Origin: Pseudomonadota bacterium
GTDB taxonomy: Bacteria > Pseudomonadota > Gammaproteobacteria > Burkholderiales > Methylophilaceae
Assembly: GCA_020053735.1 (NCBI GenBank)
Contig: JAGVMP010000012.1
Location: forward strand, 62,001 to 126,000
Direction: 5' to 3'
Length of the DNA: 64,000 nt
The notes below the pieces were generated by a model. The model searched no databases. It saw nothing but the letters and a program-made list of their open reading frames with translations, and was not told the origin of the DNA. The position numbers and the translations under genes are program-made. Positions 54,453 to 61,795 of this stretch are shown piece after piece. Each line of letters starts with the position of its first letter. The stretch's first letter is position 1.

Positions 54453-55304
54453 ATGGCGCATACGCATTTATATCTTGTAAACGGCAGTTTTAATCAGGCT
54501 ATCTCGCCGTTTGATCGCGGCTTCGCTTATGGCGACGGCGTGTTTCGTACCATTAAGATGGTCGGTGGTTTGCCAGAGTACTGGCCGCAACATTATCAAA
54601 AACTGGTGGCCGATTGCGCCGCAATTAACATCGTCTGTCCCAGCGCAGAATTGTTGATGAGTGATTTATCACAACTATTTCTAGCCGATTCTGAAACTGA
54701 AAACCATGCGGCAGTGGCTAAAATTATCATCACACGCGGCGAAGGTAATCGCGGCTATACACCGCCCGCCATTACGGCACCAATGCGTGTTGTATTGAAA
54801 TCGGATATGCCAGAATACCCCGAAAAACGATTCAGCGATGGTATTAACTTAACGGTGTGCGAAACGCGCTTGGCTGCGCAACCTAAACTAGCTGGCATCA
54901 AGAGTCTAAACCGCCTAGAAAATGTGCTGGCACGCATGGAGTGGAACGACTCGACGATTGCCGATGGCATCATGCTGGATATGAACGATAACGTCATTGA
55001 ATGCACAGCAGCTAATATTTTTGCCCGCTTTGATGATACATTGATTACTCCTGACTTGCGGCAATGTGGAATCGCTGGCATAACTCGGCAACGCATTACT
55101 GAGCTTGCACCCACACTGTCGCTTAATATCTCTGTAGAAATGTTTGGTTTGGAAAAATTGTGCCGAGCAGATGAGGTGGTGATTTGCAGCAGCCTGTATG
55201 GGGCGTGGCAAGTAAAAACCGTGCAAGTTAGCGAGACTCAACAAAAAAGTATTAAAGCAGGCGCTCTGGCAATCAATATTCGTGCGGCTCTCAGAGCATT
55301 ATAA
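54453..55304 (+). CDS. pabC: aminodeoxychorismate lyase
   Basis: PLP enzyme of fold type IV, 283 aa, forming p-aminobenzoate for folate. YLVNGSFNQAISPFDRGFAY GDGVF-type start, the PLP Lys in LAGIKSLNRLENVLARMEWN, and DMNDNVIECTAANIFARF are typical. A branched-chain or D-amino acid aminotransferase is the fold alternative; the position between fabF and mltG fixes PabC. Confidence 0.93.
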   Translation: MAHTHLYLVNGSFNQAISPFDRGFAYGDGVFRTIKMVGGLPEYWPQHYQKLVADCAAINIVCPSAELLMSDLSQLFLADSETENHAAVAKIIITRGEGNRGYTPPAITAPMRVVLKSDMPEYPEKRFSDGINLTVCETRLAAQPKLAGIKSLNRLENVLARMEWNDSTIADGIMLDMNDNVIECTAANIFARFDDTLITPDLRQCGIAGITRQRITELAPTLSLNISVEMFGLEKLCRADEVVICSSLYGAWQVKTVQVSETQQKSIKAGALAINIRAALRAL

Positions 55305-55305
55305 A

Positions 55306-56313
55306 ATGATACGGCTGATTAAATATGCGATTTTAATAGCTGCAATCTTAGTGTTGAGCTTTGGTGCGTGGCTGTTTATATATGCCAGAACACCGCTCAA
55401 TTTGAGCCCGCAAGCGCAAGAAATCAGTATTAAGCCTAAAAGCAGCTTAAAAAGCATTGCCAACCAGCTGGTTGAACAGCGAGTGATTGCCAACGCTTTG
55501 CCGTTTATCATTTTGGCGCGCGTGCTGGGCAAAGAGCCTTATTTACAAGCTGGCGACTACACGCTGAATAAAAATGTTTCAACTTATCAACTCATGCTGT
55601 CGCTGAATCACGGCAAATCGACACAAGGCAGCATTATTTTTATTGAAGGTAAAACCTTTAAGCAAATGCGTACAAAATTAGCCAAGAATGATGCAGTGAA
55701 AAACACCATTAATGGTTTAACTGACGCAGAAATTATGCGTTTGGTGGGCAAAGGCGAAAAACATCCAGAAGGTCTATTTTTCCCTGATACTTTTTACTTT
55801 GACCGCAACACGGCAGATACTATTTTACTAAAGCGCGCTTATGACAGCATGCAGGCTAAACTTAAAGTTGCTTGGGCGAATCGTGCGCCAAATTTGCCTT
55901 ATAAAAACAGTTATGAAGCACTGATTATGGCGTCGATTATTGAGAAAGAAACAGGGAAAGCCAGTGAACGACCCATGATTTCTGGCGTGTTTTTGAACCG
56001 TTTGCGTATCGGCATGCGTCTACAAACCGACCCGACAGTGATTTATGGCATGGGCGACAACTTTGATGGCAATATTCGCCGTAAAGATTTGACCGCCGAT
56101 ACACCTTACAATACTTATACCCGCGATGGCTTACCACCAACGCCGATTGCCATGCCTGGCTTAGCTGCCATTGAAGCAGCGTTGCATCCGGAAAAAACTA
56201 AAGCGCTGTATTTTGTAGGGAAGGGTGACGGCAGCCACGCATTTAGTAACTCATTGCTAGAACATAACCAGGCTGTGGCAAAATATCAACTTAATCAAAA
56301 AAAGAAAAAATAA
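55306..56313 (+). CDS. mltG: endolytic murein transglycosylase MltG
   Basis: Inner-membrane lytic transglycosylase (YceG family) that ends glycan strand growth, 335 aa. One N-terminal helix (LIKYAILIAAILVLSFGAWL), a LysM-like segment, and the catalytic Glu in ASIIEKETGKASERPMISGV followed by FLNRLRIGMRLQTDPTVIYG. ATG 55306 just after the pabC stop is chosen; an in-frame GTG at 55282 inside pabC is less likely. Stop and tmk start overlap at 56313. Confidence 0.94.
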   Translation: MIRLIKYAILIAAILVLSFGAWLFIYARTPLNLSPQAQEISIKPKSSLKSIANQLVEQRVIANALPFIILARVLGKEPYLQAGDYTLNKNVSTYQLMLSLNHGKSTQGSIIFIEGKTFKQMRTKLAKNDAVKNTINGLTDAEIMRLVGKGEKHPEGLFFPDTFYFDRNTADTILLKRAYDSMQAKLKVAWANRAPNLPYKNSYEALIMASIIEKETGKASERPMISGVFLNRLRIGMRLQTDPTVIYGMGDNFDGNIRRKDLTADTPYNTYTRDGLPPTPIAMPGLAAIEAALHPEKTKALYFVGKGDGSHAFSNSLLEHNQAVAKYQLNQKKKK

Positions 56314-56936
56314 TGGCGATAGCATCTAAAAAACGCGGTAAATTTATCACGCTAGAAGGCATGGATGGCGCAGGCAAAAGTACGCACATTCCGACTATTA
56401 TTGCAGCACTTAAGGCGCGTGGTATTGAAGTGGTATCTACGCGAGAGCCAGGCGGAACAAGGCTTGGTGAGCAATTACGCGCTTTGTTATTGCACGATGC
56501 AATGCATGCAGAAACCGAAACTTTGCTGATGTTTGCAGCACGGCGTGAGCATATTGAAACGGTGATAACGCCCGCTTTAAAGCGCGGTGCTTATGTGTTA
56601 TCTGACCGTTTTACTGACGCAACCTATGCTTATCAGTGTGGTGCAAAAGGTGTTTCCGCTAGCAAGATTAAGCAACTGGAAAAGTGGGTGCAAGGCAAAT
56701 TACAGCCAGATTTGACACTGCTTTTTGATGTGCCTGTCGAAATTAGCATGAAGAGACTGATTACGGCGCGCGAGCCTGATAAGTTTGAACGTGAAGACGC
56801 AAAGTTTTTTGAGAAATTACGCTCGGCTTATTTAACGCGTGCAGAAGAAAATCCAACACGTTTTCGTGTGATAGATGCAAATCAAGCCTTAGATAAAGTT
56901 AAAGTAATAGTTGAAAATATAGTTTCAACCATATGA
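56313..56936 (+). CDS. tmk: thymidylate kinase
   Basis: dTMP kinase, 207 aa. P-loop in GKFITLEGMDGAGKSTHIP, the DRX motif in YVLSDRFTDATYAYQCGAKG and STREPGGTRLGEQLRALLL. It overlaps mltG by one base and precedes holB. Confidence 0.97.
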   Translation: MAIASKKRGKFITLEGMDGAGKSTHIPTIIAALKARGIEVVSTREPGGTRLGEQLRALLLHDAMHAETETLLMFAARREHIETVITPALKRGAYVLSDRFTDATYAYQCGAKGVSASKIKQLEKWVQGKLQPDLTLLFDVPVEISMKRLITAREPDKFEREDAKFFEKLRSAYLTRAEENPTRFRVIDANQALDKVKVIVENIVSTI

Positions 56937-56965
56937 TTGTTAAATAATAAAATGTAACTATAAAA

Positions 56966-57970
56966 ATGTACTCGTGGCAAAATAAACAGTGGCAACATAT
57001 CATGCAGCAGGGCGCCCAGTCGCCAAACTCAAAGCTGCCGCATGCGCTGTTATTACGTGGCCGTGCCGGTATTGGCAAACAGGATTTTGCACTTGATGTG
57101 GCTAAAGCAATTTTGTGCCAACAATCGAGCGAACAACAGCCCGCATGCAACAGTTGCCCCAGCTGCAGTTGGTTTGCTGAGGGCACGCACCCAGATTTTA
57201 TGTTGATTGGTGCAGAGGACAGTGATGACGCTGAAGAAGTGGTCAAGAAAAAAACCACTAAAAAAAGCCAAATATCTGTGGCAAAAATACGTCAACTCAT
57301 TGATTATTTGACACTTTCCAGCCACCAAGTGAACGGCTATCGCGTGATTATTATTTCGCCTGCAGATATGCTGAATGGCGCGTCTGCCAATGCCTTACTA
57401 AAAATGTTGGAAGAGCCACCTGCAAAAACTTTGTTTTTGTTGGTTACTAGCCAACCGCAGCGCTTGTTAGCCACCATTACCAGTCGCTGCCAGGCCATCG
57501 ATATGCCGCTGCCAAGCAGGGCAGAAGCACTTGCATGGCTGACTTCACAACAAGTCACGCAGGCCGAAACTGCGCTTGACTTAGCAGGTGGCGCACCATT
57601 GCTAGCGCTGCAAATGGCTGAGGAGGGCGAAGTTGGCACCAGCCTGCTCAAAAATCTTGCCCTTGGGGCTAAGCTGGATCCATTTACCTGCGCACCTTTA
57701 TTTTTGGGATTGGGCATGGAGCGTGCTATTGAAACCCTGCAAAAATGGCTGTTCGACATGCAAGCTTACAAGCTCGCGCAGGTTTTGCGCTACCACGCGC
57801 AACAAGCTAATGCTTTGCAAGCTTTGGCTAAAAGCGTAAACTTACCCCTATTATTACGTTTTCAAGACACATTACTTGAAGCAAAAAAGACGGCGAATCA
57901 TCCACTTAGTAATGAAGCGCAATTAGAAAATATATTGCTACAATATACTAAGATTTTTAAGGTAAATTAG
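56966..57970 (+). CDS. holB: DNA polymerase III subunit delta'
   Basis: Clamp-loader subunit, 334 aa. HALLLRGRAGIGKQDFALDV is the P-loop-like motif, a zinc module carries CNSCPSCSWF, and SANALLKMLEEPPAKTLFLL with TSQPQRLLATITSRCQAIDM gives the SRC sensor motif. An Asp-rich insertion (GAEDSDDAEEVVKKKTTKKS) lies before the first AAA core strand. Confidence 0.95.
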   Translation: MYSWQNKQWQHIMQQGAQSPNSKLPHALLLRGRAGIGKQDFALDVAKAILCQQSSEQQPACNSCPSCSWFAEGTHPDFMLIGAEDSDDAEEVVKKKTTKKSQISVAKIRQLIDYLTLSSHQVNGYRVIIISPADMLNGASANALLKMLEEPPAKTLFLLVTSQPQRLLATITSRCQAIDMPLPSRAEALAWLTSQQVTQAETALDLAGGAPLLALQMAEEGEVGTSLLKNLALGAKLDPFTCAPLFLGLGMERAIETLQKWLFDMQAYKLAQVLRYHAQQANALQALAKSVNLPLLLRFQDTLLEAKKTANHPLSNEAQLENILLQYTKIFKVN

Positions 57971-58006
57971 TACTATTTAAGAGATTATTTAAGGCATCAG
58001 CTCAAT

Positions 58007-58384
58007 ATGAATATACAAGCCAATACCGACCAAATTAAAGATGCAAGCAACAAGCCCGGCGTACTCTCGCTGGCGATTAAAGAAAAATCTGCGCTGTATG
58101 CTGCTTTTATGCCTTATGTAAAAGGTGGCGGTTTATTTATACCCACTAATAAAAATTTTAAAATTGGCGAAGAAGTATTTATGCTGCTGAGCTTGGTAGA
58201 TGACCCAATGAAACTAAAAGTGGTGGGCAAAGTGATTTGGATTACGCCTTCCCCACAAGCCAACCGACCACAAGGCATTGGCGTGCAATTCAGCGAAAAA
58301 GATGGTGGCTTAGAAGTGAAAAACAAAATTGAGGCTCTATTGGGTGGTGCATTAAAAACCAATCGCGCTACGCACACCATGTAA
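58007..58384 (+). CDS. pilZ: type IV pilus PilZ protein
   Basis: PilZ-domain protein of 125 aa. AAFMPYVKGGGLFIPTNKNF, EEVFMLLSLVDDPMKLKVVG and PQGIGVQFSEKDGG match the pilus-assembly PilZ found between holB and tatD in pseudomonads. The RxxxR and D/NxSxxG residues that bind c-di-GMP are not seen, as in the founding pilus PilZ. It suggests that the organism makes type IV pili. Confidence 0.9.
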   Translation: MNIQANTDQIKDASNKPGVLSLAIKEKSALYAAFMPYVKGGGLFIPTNKNFKIGEEVFMLLSLVDDPMKLKVVGKVIWITPSPQANRPQGIGVQFSEKDGGLEVKNKIEALLGGALKTNRATHTM

Positions 58385-58395
58385 GCTTCCATTGA

Positions 58396-58436
58396 GCAGC
58401 CCTGAAAGCCAATACCCATGCGCCTTACAGAGCATG
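58396..58436. repeat. dispersed palindromic repeat, copy F
   Basis: Core GAAAGCCAATACCCATGCG with arms GCCCTG and TACAGAGCAT, just after the pilZ stop and 32 bp before tatD. Confidence 0.75.
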
Positions 58437-58467
58437 CTTTTATGTCACGTATCATTTTAACCAGAAT

Positions 58468-59247
58468 ATGATGTTAGTCGATTCCCACTGTCACCTTAAT
58501 TTCTCCGAGTTCACCGACAACATGAGCACGGTACGCGAGCAAATGCAAGCATCAGAAGTTGGCCATGCGCTGTGCGTGTCAGTTACTTTAGATAAATTCC
58601 CTGAAGTACTTAGCTTGGCTGAGCAATTTGAAAACTTTTATGCCTCTGTTGGCGTACACCCAGACTACGAAGATATTGAAGAACCTAGTGTGGAAACGCT
58701 CGTCAGACTAGCTCAGCACCCAAAAATAGTCGCCATTGGTGAAACTGGGCTGGATTATTTCCGTCTGACAGGCGATTTAGAATGGCAGCGCGAGCGCTTT
58801 CGCACGCACATACGCGCGGCTGTTTTGGCGGATAAGCCCTTGATTATTCACACCCGCAGCGCAGCAGAAGACACTTTACGCATTATGCAGGAAGAGGGTG
58901 CCGATAGAATTGGAGGGGTGATGCATTGCTTTACGGAGAATTTAGAGGTGGCACTAGCTGCCATTGAAATGGGCTTTTATATCTCGTTTTCGGGCATTGT
59001 CACCTTTAAAAATGCAACTCAAATCAAGGAAGTAGCACAGGCAATTCCACTCAACAAAATATTGGTTGAAACAGATTCACCCTACCTAGCGCCAGTGCCG
59101 TTTCGTGGCAAAACCAATCAGCCTGCTTACGTCAAATATGTAGCGCAAGAAATTGCCAATTTACGCGGCATTAGCTTAGAGGAAGTGATGCACGCCACCA
59201 CACAGAATTTTTTTAGTTTGTTTAAGCACGCAGTGCCAGTTCAATAA
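58468..59247 (+). CDS. tatD: TatD-family metal-dependent hydrolase
   Basis: TIM-barrel DNase/hydrolase (YcfH type), 259 aa. Metal motifs are VDSHCHLNF, AIGETGLDYFR, LIIHTRSAAEDTL, GGVMHCFTEN and VETDSPYLAPVPFRGK. The cytoplasmic TatD/YcfH group shows 3'-5' DNase activity in some members. It follows pilZ and shares a base with the next gene (TAATG). Confidence 0.94.
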   Translation: MMLVDSHCHLNFSEFTDNMSTVREQMQASEVGHALCVSVTLDKFPEVLSLAEQFENFYASVGVHPDYEDIEEPSVETLVRLAQHPKIVAIGETGLDYFRLTGDLEWQRERFRTHIRAAVLADKPLIIHTRSAAEDTLRIMQEEGADRIGGVMHCFTENLEVALAAIEMGFYISFSGIVTFKNATQIKEVAQAIPLNKILVETDSPYLAPVPFRGKTNQPAYVKYVAQEIANLRGISLEEVMHATTQNFFSLFKHAVPVQ

Positions 59248-60026
59248 TGCAACTCACCATGTTAGGCGTAGGTTCCAGCGCAGGTACGCCAGTAGTAGGC
59301 TGTAGCTGCGCAACTTGTGTATCGACTAATGTACGCAACAAGCGCTCACGCTGCTCCAGCTTAATCACGCTGGATTCAGGCGAAAATATACTGATTGATA
59401 CTGGCCCAGATTTACGCAGCCAAGCTTTGCGTGAAAATATTAAACGGGTTGATGCCGTGCTTTATACGCACACGCATGCAGATCACCTGCATGGCATAGA
59501 CGATTTACGTGCCTTCTGCCAAATCCAGCGTTGCCAGATTCCTTTATACGCCAAAGATGATGCAGTGGCGCATATCACCCAAAAATTTGGCTATGCCTTG
59601 CGGGAGCCAATGGCAACTTTTTGGGATTTACCCGTATTGCGCATTGAAACCATCTCTGCGCCATTCAAATTGTTTGGCGCGGGTGTTACACCAATTCCTG
59701 TGCAACATGGCAGAAGTCAAATTTTCGGCTATCGGATTGGGAATATGGCCTATATGACCGATGTATCTGAAATTCCGGAGTCTTCGTTTGCATTGCTTCA
59801 AGGTTTGGATATCTTATTGATTGATTGTCTGCGCGAAGCAGCACACCCCACGCATATTAATATTGAACAAAGCTTGGCTTACATAAGTCGTATCAATGCA
59901 AAACAAAGCTATATGATTCATATGACACATGAATTAGAATACGCAACGTTAACCAACATGTTGACAAGTAAACTTCAAAAAGATGTATTTGTAGGCTTTG
60001 ATGGCTTAAAATTAATCTTTAGTTGA
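59247..60026 (+). CDS. MBL-fold metallohydrolase (PhnP/YycJ-like)
   Basis: Metallo-beta-lactamase-fold hydrolase of 259 aa. MLGVGSSAGTPVVGCSCATC at the N-terminus carries Cys as in PhnP-type phosphodiesterases. Metal motif THTHADHLHGIDDLR (HxHxDH), third His in PIPVQHGRSQIFGYRI, TDVSEIP, and a C-terminal MIHMTHELEY. Cyclic or nucleotide phosphodiester substrates are known in relatives; the substrate here is not known. Overlaps tatD by one base, so translation is coupled. Confidence 0.88.
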   Translation: MQLTMLGVGSSAGTPVVGCSCATCVSTNVRNKRSRCSSLITLDSGENILIDTGPDLRSQALRENIKRVDAVLYTHTHADHLHGIDDLRAFCQIQRCQIPLYAKDDAVAHITQKFGYALREPMATFWDLPVLRIETISAPFKLFGAGVTPIPVQHGRSQIFGYRIGNMAYMTDVSEIPESSFALLQGLDILLIDCLREAAHPTHINIEQSLAYISRINAKQSYMIHMTHELEYATLTNMLTSKLQKDVFVGFDGLKLIFS

Positions 60027-60110
60027 TAGTCATGCATAGGCCAAGTCAACAAAATGGCTTAGAACGCGTTAAATTAAGTAATCATTCATTTAAGGGTATA
60101 AGGGTAAAAA

Positions 60111-60488
60111 ATGCTAAGTAATTTAGTTACATTTAAGAGAATTTTATTAGGGAGCCTTGTCTTGGGCATGCTTGCTACAAGCCAAGTGTTTGCGGCAGGT
60201 AAAACTTATACAGAAGATGAATTTATCTCCAATTTTAGTGGTAAGTCAAAAAAAGTAATTACGGCCAAATTAGGTAAACCAGGTAAAACACAGTTATCTG
60301 TAAAGCCTAGCAACGCCGCAGCAGTCACTGGTAAGAACCTAGATGATAAGAAAAATAAACCTGTTAAAGTTGAGATGTGGTACTACAGCAACGTTGTGAA
60401 GTACGATTCAAAACGCACGTATAAAGAAACAGAGCTAACTTTTGTGAATGACCGCGTAATGAATATCGCGTTTTTCAATAACAGGTAA
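60111..60488 (+). CDS. small secreted protein, BamE/SmpA-like pattern
   Basis: Protein of 125 aa with signal peptide (LGSLVLGMLATSQVFA-AGK). The mature part has EDEFISNFSGKSKKVITAKL followed by GKPGKTQLS, later EMWYYSNVV and LTFVNDRVMNIAFFNN. That order (helix, LGKP, W-Y strand, strand with N-R-V) resembles the BamE/SmpA-OmlA fold, but the match is by eye. Function unknown. Followed by a good terminator. Confidence 0.65.
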   Translation: MLSNLVTFKRILLGSLVLGMLATSQVFAAGKTYTEDEFISNFSGKSKKVITAKLGKPGKTQLSVKPSNAAAVTGKNLDDKKNKPVKVEMWYYSNVVKYDSKRTYKETELTFVNDRVMNIAFFNNR

Positions 60489-60509
60489 GACGTTGTTTCT
60501 CGTTGCTTC

Positions 60510-60543
60510 AATAAGCCAAGCCTAAACGCTTGGCTTATTTATC
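60510..60543 (+). terminator. terminator after the secreted protein gene
   Basis: Stem AATAAGCCAAGC / GCTTGGCTTATT with a CTAAAC loop and T-rich tail. Confidence 0.88.
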
Positions 60544-60647
60544 ATTTAATCCACGCTATTAATTCATTAAGTGCGTCATCGTACATACAAGGCTTCCCGT
60601 AGAGCATAACCTTAATATCGTTTAAACACTATTAAAGGAGAATTCTC

Positions 60648-60896
60648 ATGGAAAAATTCAATGTTTGGAAAATTTTAGTATTATTTACTTTCGTCCTTTG
60701 TGTAGGATGTAATGGGTCAAAACCTCAAGGTGGTACCGACACAGGAGCTGGTGGTACTCAGGCAGAGGTCTCTGGTACAGGAGATGCTACTAGTGGCGCT
60801 GGGACAGGAACCGGCGGTACAGAGACAGGTGGTGCTGGTACAGGAGATGCTACTAGTGGTGCTGGGACAGGAACTGGCGGTACTCCAGAAAAATAG
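60648..60896 (+). CDS. small Gly/Thr-rich repeat lipoprotein
   Basis: Protein of 82 aa. A signal ends with lipobox LCVGC (Cys21), followed by a low-complexity region with two copies of GTGDATSGAGTGTGGT. AAAGGAG lies 8 bp before the ATG. The DNA repeats are 47 bp with two differences and a 63-bp period. No family recognised. It might be cargo or flanking DNA of the transposon that begins to the right. Confidence 0.6.
   Translation: MEKFNVWKILVLFTFVLCVGCNGSKPQGGTDTGAGGTQAEVSGTGDATSGAGTGTGGTETGGAGTGDATSGAGTGTGGTPEK
60774..60883 (+). repeat. direct repeat in the lipoprotein gene
   Basis: Unit 60774-60820 recurs at 60837-60883 (47 bp, two C/T changes). Period 63 bp, equal to 21 codons, so copy-number change would keep the frame. 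Confidence 0.85.
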
Positions 60897-60936
60897 TCAT
60901 GTTCGTTATTTGGATGTTCTAGTTCACTTTAAACTC

Positions 60937-60963
60937 AAAAAGCCCCGAATAGGGGCTTTTCGC
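60937..60963 (+). terminator. terminator after the lipoprotein gene
   Basis: Stem AAAAGCCCC / GGGGCTTTT with GAATA loop. It is the last clear feature before the transposition genes. Confidence 0.88.
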
Positions 60964-61114
60964 GCGCTAAAGTAATTGTTTTTACAGTTAAAATTTTTAA
61001 CCAATTGATAAATATAGGCATATAATAATTCGTCAGTGTTTATCTAAGTGTTTAATATAAAGATAAACTCTTTCATGTTTCGCTTTTTGTTACATTCAAT
61101 CATTCGAGAAGAAT

Positions 61115-61795
61115 ATGATTGCTAATGAACACAATTTAGACGAATTGTTAGAACCGCAAAACTTTAAGCGGGGAAACTACACTGCCCATTTATACGCGCC
61201 ATATTCAATAAAACTCCACCGTAGAGTTTATGTATACGGCCATGACAATTATGATGTTTGGGTCATGCTCGAAAGTGATCCCTTAATTGCCACTTACAAC
61301 GAACGCGTTCCAAAGATTCCCATAGTAGTTGATGGCGATAAAGCGGTAAATAAGTCCCCATCCTTCATCTCAGTAAATCACGATAATAGTGTTTTTTTTC
61401 ATACTACTCTCAAAGATGAACCACCTGATTCCAGCTTGATTGCATGGTCTGCATTTACAAAAACTAACGGATATGGGTATAAAAATTGGACAAAAAGCAT
61501 TTTAACTCTCAACAAGTTAAAAATTGATAATTTCAAAAAATTACTCCGATACACAAGCATGGCAGGAAGTGTTGAGAATTACACACTCGAAAATCAAATT
61601 CTTTCTGAGATTAGCGCTGTCAGAAAAATAATATTTTCAAGAATTATTAACCAGTTCCCGTTATCAGATCCCGAAGAAGTTAAAGCCTCAATAGCACGCT
61701 TAATACTTTCCGATAAAGTTTACAGTGATTTACATCTGCTTCCCTTCAGCATGCTGACCGAGGTCTCTGCATATCATGAATTCAATAAACCTTAA
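61115..61795 (+). CDS. TnsA-like transposition protein, nuclease residues apparently lost
   Basis: Protein of 226 aa placed directly before tnsB. The segment RRVYVYGHDNYDVWVMLESD, then PLIATYNERVP, then SPSFISV aligns by eye with the TnsA PD-(D/E)xK nuclease core (SDLELAVFLSLEW...REQFP...STDFLV...QVK). The three catalytic positions fall on Asn45, Ser83 and about Thr98 instead of Glu, Asp and Lys. So it may be a nuclease-dead TnsA kept as a bridge to TnsB/TnsC. The C-terminal half is a helical region of unknown similarity. Its end overlaps tnsB by 20 bp. Family assignment rests mainly on position and a short alignment. Confidence 0.6.
   Translation: MIANEHNLDELLEPQNFKRGNYTAHLYAPYSIKLHRRVYVYGHDNYDVWVMLESDPLIATYNERVPKIPIVVDGDKAVNKSPSFISVNHDNSVFFHTTLKDEPPDSSLIAWSAFTKTNGYGYKNWTKSILTLNKLKIDNFKKLLRYTSMAGSVENYTLENQILSEISAVRKIIFSRIINQFPLSDPEEVKASIARLILSDKVYSDLHLLPFSMLTEVSAYHEFNKP

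Noticed and set aside
60560-60620. Possible partial copy of the palindromic repeat (AAGGCTTCCCGTAGAGCAT)
   Set aside because: Only the right arm and few core bases match; not distinguishable from chance.
61037-61067. GTTTATCT...AGATAAAC as transposon terminal repeat
   Set aside because: It is a single small palindrome without TGT end or repeated TnsB-like sites; it could equally be an operator of the tns genes.
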